Part shown: piece after piece, positions 29,603-39,650 of the stretch
Layout of the letters: each line of letters opens with the position of its first letter
How positions within the stretch are numbered: position 1 is the first letter of the stretch
Assembly: GCA_030035585.1 (NCBI GenBank)
Contig: CM057473.1
Span: forward strand, 7,490,501-7,554,500
Direction: 5' to 3'
Source: Dugong dugon
Taxonomy: Eukaryota; Chordata; Mammalia; Sirenia; Dugongidae
Length of the DNA: 64,000 bases
Made by a program: the position numbers and the translations under genes
Notes under the pieces: generated by a model
What the model saw: the letters and a program-made list of their open reading frames with translations, nothing else
The model's database searches: none
Told to the model about the DNA's origin: nothing

Positions 29603-30580
29603 ACTAGTTGCCCTTGAGTTGATTCCAACTTATGGTGATCCCATGCGTGTCAGAGTAGAACTGCACTCCGTAGGGTTTTTTTTTTTTTTTTTAATTGTAC
29701 TTCAGGTGAAGGCTTACAGAACAAATAGTTTCTCATGAAACAGTAGGACACATATTGTTTTATGACATTGGTTAACAACCCCACAACATGTCAACCCTCT
29801 TAACTTCTCAACCTTTTTTTTTGGTGAAAATACACATAGCCAAAGATACACCATTTCAAAAATTTCTACATGCACAGTTCAGTGACATTGACTACTCTCT
29901 TCCAATTGTGCTGTTATTCTCACTTAAGATGACGGCTTACAGAACAAAATCGTTTCTCATTTAACAGTTACTACACATGTTGCCCTATGACAATGGTTAA
30001 CAATCTCACAACACATCAACAATATCCTTACTCAATCTTGGGTTCCCTATCACCAGCTTCCTTGTCCCCTTCTGCCTTCTGGCCCTCGTCACTGGACTAC
30101 TGTACCTCATTAGCCCCATTTGGTTTTACGGGGCTGTCCACTCCCAGGCTGAATGGTGAACCTCGGAGATAACTTCACCACTGAGCTAAAAGAGTGTCTG
30201 GGGGCCATACTCTCGGGGTTTCTCCAGTCTCCTCTAAGCCAGTAAATCTGGTCTTTTTTTTTTGTGTGTGAGTTAGAATTATGCTCTACATCCTTCTCCA
30301 GATCTGTCCAGAACCCTCTGTTGTGACCCTGGTCAGAGCAGTCAGTGGTGGTAGCCGGGCACCATCTAGCTGTACTGGACTCAGCCGGTGGAGGCCTTAG
30401 TAGCTGTGGACCATTAGTCCTTCAGAGTAATCTTTTCTCCATAGAGTTTTCAATGGCTGATTCTTTTGGGAGTGGATCACCAGGCCTTTATTTGAAGCTA
30501 CCTCTGGGTAGCCTCGAACCTCCAAACTTTTGGTTAGCAGCCAAATGTGTTACCATCTGCATCGCCCACGGACTTCTTTT
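29603..30580 (-). mobile_element. AfroSINE type B split by an L1
   Basis: Left part 29603-29679: GTTGCCCTTGAGTTGATTCC, AACTGCACTCCGTAGGG. Right part from 30437: CTCCATAGAGTTTTCAATGG, AGTGGATCACCAGGCCTTTA, ATCTGCATCGCCCACGGACT. Together they form one B element. Confidence 0.9.
29680..30436 (-). mobile_element. L1 3' UTR insertion with composite 3' end
   Basis: A T17 tract, then GAAGGCTTACAGAACAAATA and GGTTAACAACCCCACAACAT. Next comes a second block, TTTTTTTTGGTGAAAATACA, CATTTCAAAAATTTCTACAT, TTCCAATTGTGCTGTTATTC, and a second 3' end ACGGCTTACAGAACAAAATC, running up to GCAGTCAGTGGTGGTAGCCG. TSD CTCCGTAGGGTTTT (29666-29679) and CTCCATAGAGTTTT (30437-30450). The composite matches 13650-14020 in reverse. 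Confidence 0.92.
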
Positions 30581-31457
30581 CCCTTTAATCCCCTCAAATT
30601 ACTCAAATATAACAATTTACAGAACCCACAATTTTGCATCCTCATACACACTTATGTTCCTGTCCAATCTTAGCTGCTCAACCAGTTTCTCTTAACTGAG
30701 CCAAAACCTGAAAAAAAAAAAAAAAAAACAAGATTCTTCATCATAACATTAATGGATGACCCATTTTGACCAGTGGTAAACATTATATAAATTATATCCT
30801 TGCATATTTTAATTCAGTTGGAATATCGCTCCTCTGCCTAATTTATGTGAAATCAATTGTTGTGGTAACCACATATCATATTACTTGCCCGTAATGCCTA
30901 CAGGAGAAATGATTAATTTCAGAAAGACTCAGAAGGAAGGCTACGACCTAAACAAACTGCTCATAAATCTGTCTTCTAGCCTAACAACTGAAGTTGTCAC
31001 CACACCACAAATAGTCAGCAGGCGTCCCAAGATTGACTTGAGAGTAATTGCTGTGATGGTGATAAAATTGAAAATCCATTTTAATTCTGTTCTACCTCCT
31101 TATATTTCATGCTCAGTGGTGATATCGTCAATTTATAAAAGCCCTCGTCTCTTTCCTCCTTTTCTCTTGCTTTCTCGCTTTTCTTAGGCAAGCCCCAAGT
31201 GTCTATGACTGTACTGGCCATACACAACTCAACAATGTTTTTGAAACCAAACTCATCCTCTGAGATGGACTTAGGAAAAAGACCAAGTCAAAACAAAAAT
31301 TTTTTTTAATTAAAAGTGTATAACAAACAAGCAGGAAAAACACCGTGGCACGGATACTCACTCTGTGCTCCTACCTCTGAATACTTGTAGTGAATAGTTT
31401 TTGTTTCTGCTGCCTAGCATCACTTAGCCTCTTTTTTTCTGGTAACCGCCACCCCTT
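30581..31457. other. Unassigned AT-rich DNA
   Basis: An A18 run lies at 30711-30728. Nothing recognised between 30740 and 31457. The ORF 30885-31187 has no domain. Confidence 0.3.
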
Positions 31458-31663
31458 TGGAGCGCTGGGGGCACAACGAATAAGTGCTCAACTGCTAACA
31501 GAAAGGTTGGAAGTGCTAACCCACCCAGCAGCTCCATGGAAGAAATGTCTGGTGATCTGCTTCCATAAAGATGACAGCCAAGAAAATTATGGGGCAGTTC
31601 TGCTCTGTCACTTAGGGTTACTATGAGCCGGAGCCAACTCAAAGGCACTCAACAATAACAACC
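31458..31663 (+). mobile_element. AfroSINE type C with RTE-like CAACAATAACAAC tail
   Basis: GGAGCGCTGGGGGCACAACG head, CCCACCCAGCAGCTCCATGG, GGTGATCTGCTTCCATAAAG, TTATGGGGCAGTTCTGCTCT, then GGCACTCAACAATAACAACC. The tail is closer to RTE than to the usual AfroSINE TTTGGTTTT end. Confidence 0.88.
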
Positions 31664-32389
31664 ATCCCTTTTCTTTTAAGTAATATCCCTTTATCCCTCC
31701 TTGTGATTTTAGTGGTATAGCCAGTCATAGTACTTCCCCACCCCCCATTCACAGTGACTGGCCTAGGATGGTACATGATGCAAGCTAGATCAATCAGAGT
31801 TCTAACCTGGGACTTTATACACATCCTGGAAGAAAAGAAACACTTTTCCCTGTTGTAGCTAAACCAGGATGCTGTAAATCTTGAGCTGTCTCTAGCCACG
31901 CCCTGCCGTCTCCCAACCACATGGAAAAAGCTCTTCTGAAGTGGGGGAGGTTGAAATTAGCGCATAGAGAGAAGTAGAGGAGAATAGAGTGCAAAGAGAC
32001 AGAACTGATGATTCCATTGCATGGTCCTCTGAGGCCAGCTCCACTCATGGACTTCCCAGTTTCATCAGCCAACAACTTCCTTTTTGCTTAAGCTCCTATG
32101 AGTTGAGTTTCTGTCCCATACAGCCAAATGTGTCCGGTCAAACAGAGCACCTCTCCAAATTCACAGAGAGCCATGTGCCTCACTCCCCATGATCCCATCA
32201 TACTCCAACAGTCTGTCTGGCTGCTGTGCTCTGTCATCACTGGCCCTCTGCCTGGACCCCTTTCTTTCAGATCTCCACTGAACATCCCTTTCCCAACTTT
32301 TAGATGAAGGTGGTTTGTCTGCTTTTTAGATGAAGGTAGCTTGTCTGATATAAGCTCTCATGACACCCTGTACTTCCCTCATCATAACA
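31664..32389. other. Old mammalian repeat, unnamed, plus unassigned DNA
   Basis: 31715-32125 (GATGCTGTAAATCTTGAGCT, TCAGCCAACAACTTCCTTTT, GCTCCTATGAGTTGAGTTTC, TGTCC) resembles a common MER-type repeat ending TGAGTTGGGTTTCTGTC. I cannot name it. No exon seen. Confidence 0.4.
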
Positions 32390-32575
32390 CCTTACTTTAT
32401 TATAATTACCTCTTTGATGCTTATCTTCACCACTAGACTCCAAGCTCTGTGAGGCCAGGGACTGTATCTGTCTTATTCACTAATATTATTCCCCAACACC
32501 TAGAATAGTGCTTGGCCTGGAGTAGACAACCAGTGAATATTTTGAACAGACAAATGACTGAATGATGTTTTCACT
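32390..32575 (+). repeat. L2 LINE 3' end
   Basis: CACTAGACTCCAAGCTCTGT, GAGGCCAGGGACTGTATCTG, AATAGTGCTTGGCCTGGAGT, AACCAGTGAATATTTTGAAC and ATGACTGAATGATG match the conserved L2 3' terminus. Confidence 0.85.
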
Positions 32576-32673
32576 TATACTTTCTCATTTGAAACCTGAC
32601 AGCAAATCTCTGAGTGTTGTCAATAAATTGTCAAATCAAAATATATGTTTTCATCCCGACTTTTTAACAGATT

Positions 32674-32864
32674 AAGGAGCCCTGGGGGCGCAGTTGTTAA
32701 AGCGATCGACTGCTAACCGAAAGGTCGGTGGTTCAAAACCACCAGGGGCTCTGAGGGAGAAAGATGTGGCAGTCTGCTTCTGTAGAGATTTACAACCTTG
32801 GAAACCCTAAGGGGTCACTATGAGTCGGAATCCACTCGATGGCAGTGGGTTTGGTTTTGATTGG
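32674..32864 (+). mobile_element. AfroSINE type C with 11-bp TSD
   Basis: AGGAGCCCTGGGGGCGCAGT head, AAGGTCGGTGGTTCAAAACC B box, GAGGGAGAAAGATGTGGCAG, and CGATGGCAGTGGGTTTGGTT end. TSD TTTTAACAGAT at 32662-32672 and 32865-32875. The GGGGCAGTTCTACTCTGTCC segment is deleted. Confidence 0.94.
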
Positions 32865-32979
32865 TTTTAACAGATAAAATCAAGCTGTAGACATGAAATT
32901 CTCTAAGATTCCACAGCTCAGAATTACTAGGCTGGAACTGTGATTTTGACTCCTAATTCAGTTTACTTCTCACTATAAA

Positions 32980-33133
32980 GAAGCCCTCGTGGCACAGTGG
33001 TTAAGAGCTCGGCTGCTAACCAAAAGGTCAGCAGTTCGAATCCACCAGCCCCTCCTTGGAAACCCTATGGGGCAGTTCTACTCTGTCCTACAGAGTCACT
33101 ACAAGTTAGAATTGACTCGATGGCAACAGATTT
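32980..33133 (+). mobile_element. AfroSINE type A with 10-bp TSD
   Basis: GAAGCCCTCGTGGCACAGTG head, CAGCAGTTCGAATCCACCAG B box, GGGGCAGTTCTACTCTGTCC and CGATGGCAACAGAT. TSD TCACTATAAA at 32970-32979 and 33134-33143. Confidence 0.95.
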
Positions 33134-33143
33134 TCACTATAAA

Positions 33144-33344
33144 TACCTGATCCCCAAAACACTTTAGGTACAAAACATGATCAGTTCCTTAGGTGAGCGG
33201 GGTTTGAGCACAGCTGTTCTAAAATAACCTTCTAATTTAGTTTATCTTAGAAAGAGTTGATACCACCAAGTGGTAGCACGCTGATTGTTTCATGTGTATT
33301 AATTCTAATTCTCTTCATGAAATTGTTAGCTCCTTAAAACATCA
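33144..33344. other. Unassigned DNA
   Basis: No recognisable family. Confidence 0.3.
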
Positions 33345-33515
33345 GTCTTGCTACTCAAATTGGAGTCACTGGACCGGCAGAATCAACATCACCTCACCCC
33401 TTTTGAGAAATGCAGAACCTCAAGCCCCACTCCAGACCTATTGAATTAGCAACCTTGTTTTAACAAGATCCTCAGTTAACGCCAATATACAGCCAAGCTT
33501 GAGAACCATGCTGTG
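33345..33515 (-). repeat. MER20-like hAT fossil
   Basis: AGAATCAACATCACCTCACC, AATGCAGAACCTCAAGCCCC, ACTCCAGACCTATTGAATTA, TTTTAACAAGATCCTCAGTT, AGCTTGAGAACCATGCTGTG. An order matching MER20. Confidence 0.75.
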
Positions 33516-34320
33516 GAGTACTCATTCATACCAGGTGTCTTTGTACCATGACATCTGTATTCACAGTACAGAGGTCCAAGGGAGTTTGTAGATAATGAAA
33601 ACTAATATTGGCTGTTGAGCAATCAGGTATCGAGGTGGTCAGTTAGGACAATGAGCCAAACTGAGAGTAACAATCAAGGCTTTATTTACTTACTATGAAA
33701 GTGACGCAAGAGGCAAAGGAGAGATGCCAGCTCCACCTGTTCCATTTTTCTCCAAAGAATGGCACCAGGCAAGAATCAGAGGACACACAACATAGATGAG
33801 GGAGCCATCTCACTGCTGACGAACCACAAACAAAAGGCTCCTGACTCTCTGTGGGCCTGTGGACCCGGGGTTGAATGAGGGGAAAGGGCTAGGAGTGGAA
33901 AGGTACTAGGACAAAGGAAGAAAATGCCTCAGGCAAGGCCCCTGATAAGAAGGTCTCATTGGAGGTGCCTTGGGAATACTTCAGCCAAGGCCCAGATAAG
34001 GAGACCTTTGAATGGAGGCACCTGGCTAGGAATGCAGCTATGCCTATGATTTGACTGCACCTTCCTCCAGAAAACTGTGCGCACTGACTGGGCACCAAGT
34101 CTGGTTCAGGGCACATTCCCCATGAGGCCTGCCAGGCAAAGCCTTGTCATTGCTTATGGTCCGGCCTGAGAGAGCAGACATAGAATTTTGGCCTGGAGCC
34201 AGACTCCTCGATTAGCTGATGCAAACAGTGTACCATTTAGCAGCTAAAGACACTACCTTGTCAATGGACTCAGCAAAGCAGTCCATCAGATCAGCTGATG
34301 CATGCTGATGAATTCGTCTC
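33516..34320. other. Unassigned DNA
   Basis: No family recognised. 33890-34140 has a reverse ORF without a domain. Possibly a decayed LTR (CCCATGAGGCCTGCCAGGC region), not supported enough to call. Confidence 0.3.
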
Positions 34321-34388
34321 TAGCAATGGTTCTTAAAGTGTGGTCCCCAGACGGCCAGCAACATCAGCATCACCTGGAGCTTGTTAGA

Positions 34389-34535
34389 AAAGAAAACAAA
34401 CCCCTTGCCATCGAGTTGATTCCAGTGCATAGCGACCCTATAGGACAGAGTAGAACTGCCCCATAGGGTTTCCAAGGAGTGGCTGGTGGATTCGAACTGC
34501 CAACCTTTTGATTAGCAGCCAAGCTCTTACCCATT
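34389..34535 (-). mobile_element. AfroSINE type A inside MER20
   Basis: CAAACCCCTTGCCATCGAGT, CATAGGGTTTCCAAGGAGTG and GATTAGCAGCCAAGCTCTTA. The head end is truncated (the usual CCACCAGGGCTC is missing). Confidence 0.9.
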
Positions 34536-34560
34536 GGTAGACATGCAAATTCTTAACTCC

Positions 34561-34765
34561 ACCATAACCTGTTACTGTGGAGTTGATTTTGACTCAAAGT
34601 GACCCTATAGGTCAGAGTAGAACTGCCCCACAGGGTTCCCGAGGCTATAATCTTTAGGGAAGCAGACTGCCACATCTTTCTCCAGAGGAGCCGCTGGTGG
34701 GTTCAAACTACTGACCTTTCGGTTAGAGCCGAGTGTTTATCCACTGTGCCACGAGGGCTCCTTTG
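34561..34765 (-). mobile_element. AfroSINE type C inside MER20
   Basis: CCTGTTACTGTGGAGTTGAT, GGGAAGCAGACTGCCACATC, TTTCTCCAGAGGAGCCGCTG and TGTGCCACGAGGGCTCC. Confidence 0.92.
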
Positions 34766-34875
34766 GACTCCAACCTAGACTTACTGAATCAGAAACTGTG
34801 AGGATGAGGGCCAGCCATTTCTGTTTTAACAAGCCCCCAAGTAATGCTAAAGTTTGGGAACCACAGCTATAAAGC

Positions 34876-35070
34876 AGGGTTTCTCAAACTCAGCTCTATT
34901 GACATTTGGGGCCAGAGAGTTCTGCATTGTAGGGGCCTGCCCTGGCATTGTAGGATGTTTAGAAGAACCCTTGACCTCCACCTACTAAACACCAGTAGCA
35001 TCTCCCCAGATGTGACAACTAAAACTGGTTCCAGACCTTGCTACATTGTCCCTGCATGAGAATCACTGCT
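34876..35070 (-). repeat. MER5A-like hAT-Charlie fossil
   Basis: CAGGGTTTCTCAAACTCAGC, TATTGACATTTGGGGCCAGA, GGCATTGTAGGATGTTTAGA, CACCAGTAGCATCTCCCCAG and ATGAGAATCACTGC match the complement of MER5A, including its terminal inverted repeats. Confidence 0.85.
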
Positions 35071-35204
35071 TTAGAGTAATAACTATGGTCTAAACTGGTC
35101 CGAACCTAAATCACGATATATGAACAATCATGTCCATGTCATATGTACCTCTGAATGGCCACAGATGTGTAACACACTGACATAAACGAACATGTGACTA
35201 GTTG

Positions 35205-35390
35205 GCAGCTTACAAAGCACTTTCACACATGTGTCATTTGGTCCTGACAATACTCCTGCGGGGGAGGTAAGCCTCATCATTCTCTTGTTATCGGGAAGGA
35301 AACTGAAATCCATACCGGTGACTTGACATGCTCAGGTCACTGCCTGCTAAGTGGCAGAGCTGGGACTCAAACCCAGGTCTTCTTTTCCCC
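35205..35390 (-). repeat. MIR SINE
   Basis: AAGCACTTTCACACATGTGT, ATCGGGAAGGAAACTGAAAT, TAAGTGGCAGAGCTGGGACT and CAAACCCAGGTCTTCTT are the complement of MIR. Confidence 0.8.
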
Positions 35391-35941
35391 ATAGATAAAC
35401 AGCATTATCTTGTTAGTGAGTTATAGCAGGGATATTCCTAGCCTTTACTCTTAACAATATCATTTCTCTTGGTACAAATTCAATATCTGGGAAACAAGTT
35501 ATAGGAACACTCACACAGATTGTTCAATATGAAAAATGTGTGTTCAAAATTAGAGTAAGAGTATCTGTAGGTGTCGACATGCGTTACAAGGCTATTATTC
35601 AGAAATAAAGCCCGTGTGATAGTCATCATAGGCCTCAGCCAGAGACAGCGGGGAGATCTGCGCTCAAATCACAGAAGCAAAAAATAGCACAATTGAAGAA
35701 ATTCAAGAATAGTCTCTCTCCGCTAAGTCACACCCTCCGTTGGGAAAGTGAAATCAAATCCTAGGGCATTGGCTGAACGAGAGAGGAGGAGGAGACCCGG
35801 AATGTCACAAAGCCATCCGTCCCGCTCTGACCCGGGTCCCTGCAGAATGAAGCACTGCCTGGCCAGTGTTAGGCATCCATGGAGCAGTGCGCAAAAAGCT
35901 ATGGAGCTCACGGCTCCCAGTAAGAGACTGGACTACTCATC
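35391..35941. other. Non-repetitive intron next to the MAP3K7CL exon
   Basis: No repeats recognised. On the gene's strand this is sequence just downstream of the exon end (candidate intron). The reverse ORF 35723-35911 continues past the exon's in-frame stop and is not supported as coding. Confidence 0.4.
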
Positions 35942-36075
35942 CAGAGGTGAGCTGGGGATTTCCACAGGCGCAGTAATAGACTTTGGCTTCTGACCGAGCA
36001 CCCAATCGCCAGCGGCCAACTTGCTGACCTTTGAATGGTCCTCCAACACAGCCAAACTGGTTGCAGAGCATAAAA
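35942..36075 (-). CDS. MAP3K7CL: MAP3K7CL (TAK1-like protein) internal exon
   Basis: A partial coding exon, the only MAP3K7CL exon I could find. On the minus strand the acceptor is TTTCAG at 36081-36076. The exon then reads, in frame after two bases, LCSATSLAVLEDHSKVSK, LAAGDWVLGQKPKSIT and APVEIPSSPL. This follows the long human isoform of MAP3K7CL residue by residue with a few substitutions (from memory, human has SLAMLEDNPKVSKLATGDWM). MAP3K7CL is a small protein with a C-terminal coiled coil related to the TAK1 (MAP3K7) C-terminus; its function is poorly known. In human it lies divergently next to CCT8, as here. After the last Leu codon (ending 35942) the sequence is GGATGAGTAG: no GT donor at that point, and an in-frame stop two codons later. 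The next GT is at 35936-35935. The downstream exons (MISTARV..., coiled coil) were searched for by eye on the minus strand and not seen, so they probably lie beyond the window. Confidence 0.8.
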
Positions 36076-36244
36076 CTGAAATGCTAAATAAAGATCAAGT
36101 TCAAGTCAAAGTCACAGGGAGACAAATGACCCCAAAGAAACCTTTTGATGTCAGTTCTTTTTTTGCCCTGGGAAGAATTTGAAACCGCTTACCTCCTCTT
36201 TACAGGGGCTTGTTAATGGTCCTGTAAACTGGAGTTTAAATGCG
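36076..36244 (-). other. MAP3K7CL intron sequence with polypyrimidine tract
   Basis: Upstream of the exon on the minus strand, 36076-36120 reads TTTGACTTGAACTTGATCTT then TATTTAGCATTTCAG, a plausible branch/acceptor region. The rest is unassigned. Confidence 0.45.
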
Positions 36245-36385
36245 GAAACATTTCCACTCAGAGCAAAGAGTGATGGGCTTGGAGTCAGAAGGCCTGGGTT
36301 CTATCTAGTCCTGGATGTTCAACGGAGCAAAACCACTTCGCCTCCCTGGGCCTCAGCTTTTGCTTTTTCTATAAAAGCGATCCAA
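36245..36385 (+). repeat. MIR SINE
   Basis: TGGGCTTGGAGTCAGAAGGC, CTGGGTTCTATCTAGTCCTG, CCTCCCTGGGCCTCAGCTTT. Tail lost. Confidence 0.75.
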
Positions 36386-36482
36386 CAAGAAGCACTCTAC
36401 GATTCCTTCCACTTCTCGAATCCTACGCTTTACCAACACCCTAAAACTGCAGCTAATGTACCTACTACTTTGGAGATGCTGA

Positions 36483-36686
36483 AGTCCCTGAGTGGCGCAA
36501 GCGGTTAAGCACTTGACTTCTAACCGAAAGGTTGGCGGTTCAAGTCCACCCAGAGGTGCCTTGGAAGAAAGGCCTAGTGGTCTACTTCTGAAAAATCAGC
36601 CATTGAAAACTCTACGGAGCACAGTTCTGTTCTGACCCACGTGGACTCGCCGTGAGTCGGAATCGACTTGACAGCAACTGGTATGG
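36483..36686 (+). mobile_element. AfroSINE type B, full length
   Basis: AGTCCCTGAGTGGCGCAAGC head, TTGGCGGTTCAAGTCCACCC B box, GAGGTGCCTTGGAAGAAAGG, CGTGAGTCGGAATCGACTTG, ACAGCAACTGG end. CpGs retained. Confidence 0.94.
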
Positions 36687-36699
36687 AAGACACCATGTA

Positions 36700-36905
36700 T
36701 AAAGTAAAAGAAGCTGGGATTTGGAGTCATTTAAACCCAGTTTAAAATCCCATAGCTGCCATGTCTCACCTGGATCATGTCGGACAACTCCCCTAACCCT
36801 CCCTATCCTCAGTTTCCTCATCCTTAAAATAGAGGTAATAATAATAGTACTTACCTCAAAAAGTTATTACGAATACTAAATGGGATTATAGGTGTTATCA
36901 GGGGC
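36700..36905 (+). repeat. MIR SINE
   Basis: GCTGGGATTTGGAGTCATTT, AATCCCATAGCTGCCATGTC, TCAGTTTCCTCATCCTTAAA, TAATAATAGTACTTACCTCA match MIR in + orientation. Confidence 0.85.
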
Positions 36906-37114
36906 AGATTAACCGGTTAAGCACGGTGCGCATCAGTTTACAGTAAACAAGGTGCTTAATTACTAATCTGTAGTGCACAATTTCACCTGGTTTTCACCAC
37001 ATCACACAGCCACATTAATCAAAACAACCTGGTACTGGTTCAATGACAGACACATAGACCCATGGAATAGAACTGGGAATCCAAAAGTAAATCCATCCAT
37101 CTATGGGCAGCTGA

Positions 37115-37276
37115 GGAGCCCCGGTGGCACACTGGTTAAGAGCTCAGACTGCTAACCAAAAGGTCAGCAGTTTGAATCCACCAGCTGCTCCTTGGAAACC
37201 CTATGGGGCAGTTCTGCTCTGTGCTATAGGGTCGCTATGAATCGGGATCGACTGGACGGCAACGGGTTTTTGGCTT
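37115..37276 (+). mobile_element. AfroSINE type A with 13-bp TSD in L1
   Basis: GGAGCCCCGGTGGCACACTG head, CAGCAGTTTGAATCCACCAG and GACGGCAACGGGTTTTTGGC end. Perfect TSD TATGGGCAGCTGA at 37102-37114 and 37277-37289. Confidence 0.96.
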
Positions 37277-38132
37277 TATGGGCAGCTGATTTTCAACAAG
37301 GGGTCAAAGTCTGTTCAATGGGGAAGAAACAGTCTCTAACAGTGGTGCTGGCAAAACTGGATATTCCTTTGCAGAAAAATGAGACAGGATCCATACCTAA
37401 CACCATACACAAAAAATAACTCAAAATGAATCAAAGACCTAAAAGTTAAAGCTAAAACTATAAAGTTCCTGGAAGATAATACAGGGACGAAACTATGGGA
37501 CCTAACGTTTTTCAGTAATTGAACACCAAACACAACTTCAAATGCACTAGCAACAGAAGACAAACTAGATAACTGGGAGCTCCTAAAATCGAGTACTTAC
37601 ACTCATCAAAAGACTTCATCCAAAGAGTGAAAAGGAACCTACAGACTAGGGGAAAAAATCTTTGGAAACTATATATATATCTGATAAGGATTTAATCTCT
37701 AACATATACAGAAAACTTCAACAACTCAACAACAAAAGGACAAACAACCTAATCTTTGAAATGGGCAAAGGACATGAACACACTTCACCAAAGAGGACAT
37801 TCAAGCAGCCAACAAACACATGAAAAGATGCTTGTGATCATCAGCCAGTAGAGAGATGCAGATCAAAACTACAATGAGATACCATCTCACTCCTGCAGAA
37901 ACGGCACTGATCAAAAAAAACAGAAAATAACAAATGCTGGCGAGGATGTGGGGAGATTGGAACCTTTATCCATTGCTAGTGGGATTGTAAAATGGTACAC
38001 CCACTATGGGAAATGGTGTGGTGTTTCCTTCAAAAGTTAGAAATAGAATTACCTTATGACCCAGCAATCTCACTTGTAGGTATATACCCTAGAGATCTAA
38101 TAGCAGTGGCATAAATAGACATATGCACACCC

Positions 38133-38369
38133 ATGTTTACTGCAGTGCTATTCACAATAGTAAAAAGATGGAAACAACCTAAGTGCCCATCAGCAGATGA
38201 ATGGATAAACAAAATATGGTACATACATACAATGGAATACTATGCAACTATAAAGAATAATGATGAGTCTGCAAAACATCTTATAACACGGATGAACCTG
38301 GAGGACATTATGCTGAGTGAAATAAGTCAAGCACTAAAGGACAAATATTGCATGATACCACTTTTATAA
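38133..38369 (+). pseudogene. L1 ORF2 C-terminal remnant
   Basis: The reading frame gives VKRWKQPKCPSADEWINKIW, YIHTMEYYATIKNNDESAKH and a natural stop after IPLL, the L1 ORF2 C-terminus. The upstream frame is broken (37780-38130). Not a functional gene. Confidence 0.9.
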
Positions 38370-39650
38370 AAAGACAAAAATAGGTATACGTACAAAAATC
38401 CGTGTTCTTTGGTGGCTACCTGGGATGGAAGGGGACTCACTCTCTAAACAGTAGACACTTGATATTTTTGGTGATAGGAAAGGCAATACCAAATGTGGGT
38501 GAAGTATGTACAACTTAACCAAGGTAAATGACAACAATAAGAAATACACAAGATTAAGGGACCTCATGGGTAAATGCTGTAACGTGCAATTTGGCAACAG
38601 TAACACTAACAACCAAAAAATAAGTGAGTGGTTACGTAGGTAGGCATATATGCATACATGTGTATAGCAAGGTATATGTGTGTATACATATGTGCATATA
38701 TAGGTATATCCATAGGCATAGATATACAGATGTTTGTGTGTGCTGCACGTATATTCATATACATAATAAAGCACACAGGGGACACAGTCATGCTTACCTC
38801 CCAGACATAACCAAGCACCTCATAGGATTGGTTTACTGGGTTTGAAGGCTTAAGACCATAGTCTCATGGGACAACTCAGTCAATTGGCACAACATAATCT
38901 ATAAAGTTTATGTTCTACATCCTAGTTTTGTTAAGTAGCGTCTAGGATCTTAAAAGCTTGCAAGTGGCCACCTCAGTTACAACTACTGGTCTTTACTCAT
39001 CTGGAGCAAAAAAAAAAAAAATGAAACCAAACTCCAAGAAGAATCTAGCCTACAGGACTAATTACCTACACAAACCACAGTCTCATCTATCCAGAGACCA
39101 GAAGAACTAGATGGTGCCCAGCTACTACTACCAACCTTTCTGACCAGGGACACAATAGAGGGTTCCGGATAGAATGGGAGAAAATTGTAGACCAAAACTC
39201 TAATTCTTATTTTTTTTTTTTTTTAATTTTAAAGGCCAGACTTACTGGACCGGTATTGACTAGCAAGGTGTATCACCCTGACATACCCTTTAAACTTTGA
39301 ACTGAAACTACTCCCAGAGGCCAACTTTCAGCTAAATACAGATTGGCTCATAAAATAAACAATATCACCTATGAGTCTTGTGCTCCTTTTTAAAAAAAAA
39401 TCATCTCTATGAGACCAAATAGTCAACATTTACCTTAAAACATAGATGAGAAGCTCAGGGGGGTAGGGAAACTGGATTAATGGAAACACAACAGAATGGA
39501 AATATGGAGAATGTTGACACAGTGTGGAAAATGGAACCAATGTCACTGAGAAATAATGATAGAAATTGTTACATGAGAATCTAATTTTCTGTGTAAATTT
39601 TCACAAAAACTCAATAAAGTATTCAAAAAAGAGAGAAGAATACAAACAAA

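Larger units (their letters stand above)
34322..34868 (+). repeat. MER20 split by two AfroSINEs
   Basis: Segments: 34325-34388 (GCAATGGTTCTTAAAGTGTG, ATCAGCATCACCTGGAGCTT, GTTAGAAA), 34536-34560 (ACATGCAAATTCTTAACTCC) and 34768-34868 (GACTTACTGAATCAGAAACT, TTTTAACAAGCCCCCAAGTA, AAGTTTGGGAACCACAG). Joined in order they give one MER20. A type A SINE (34389-34535) and a type C SINE (34561-34765) sit in the gaps. Confidence 0.85.
37010..39650 (+). mobile_element. 5'-truncated L1, ~2.6 kb, carrying an AfroSINE
   Basis: Begins in ORF2 at CACATTAATCAAAACAACCTGG. Further L1 landmarks: ACCAAAGAGGACATTCAAGC, CTACAATGAGATACCATCTC, CAATCTCACTTGTAGGTATA. The 3' UTR is long, with a block resembling ACTAGATGGTGCCCAGCTAC, and ends AAAACTCAATAAAGTATTC. 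The end differs from the 12212 and 52833 copies, so it is a different subfamily. Frameshifts throughout. Confidence 0.9.

Noticed and set aside
35723..35911. 62-aa minus-strand ORF downstream of the MAP3K7CL exon, considered as exon extension
   Set aside because: A stop codon (TAG) lies in frame two codons after the conserved PSSPL, separating it from the exon, and the residues match nothing in MAP3K7CL.
36179..36508. 109-aa + ORF near the MAP3K7CL exon
   Set aside because: Consists of MIR sequence and the start of an AfroSINE.
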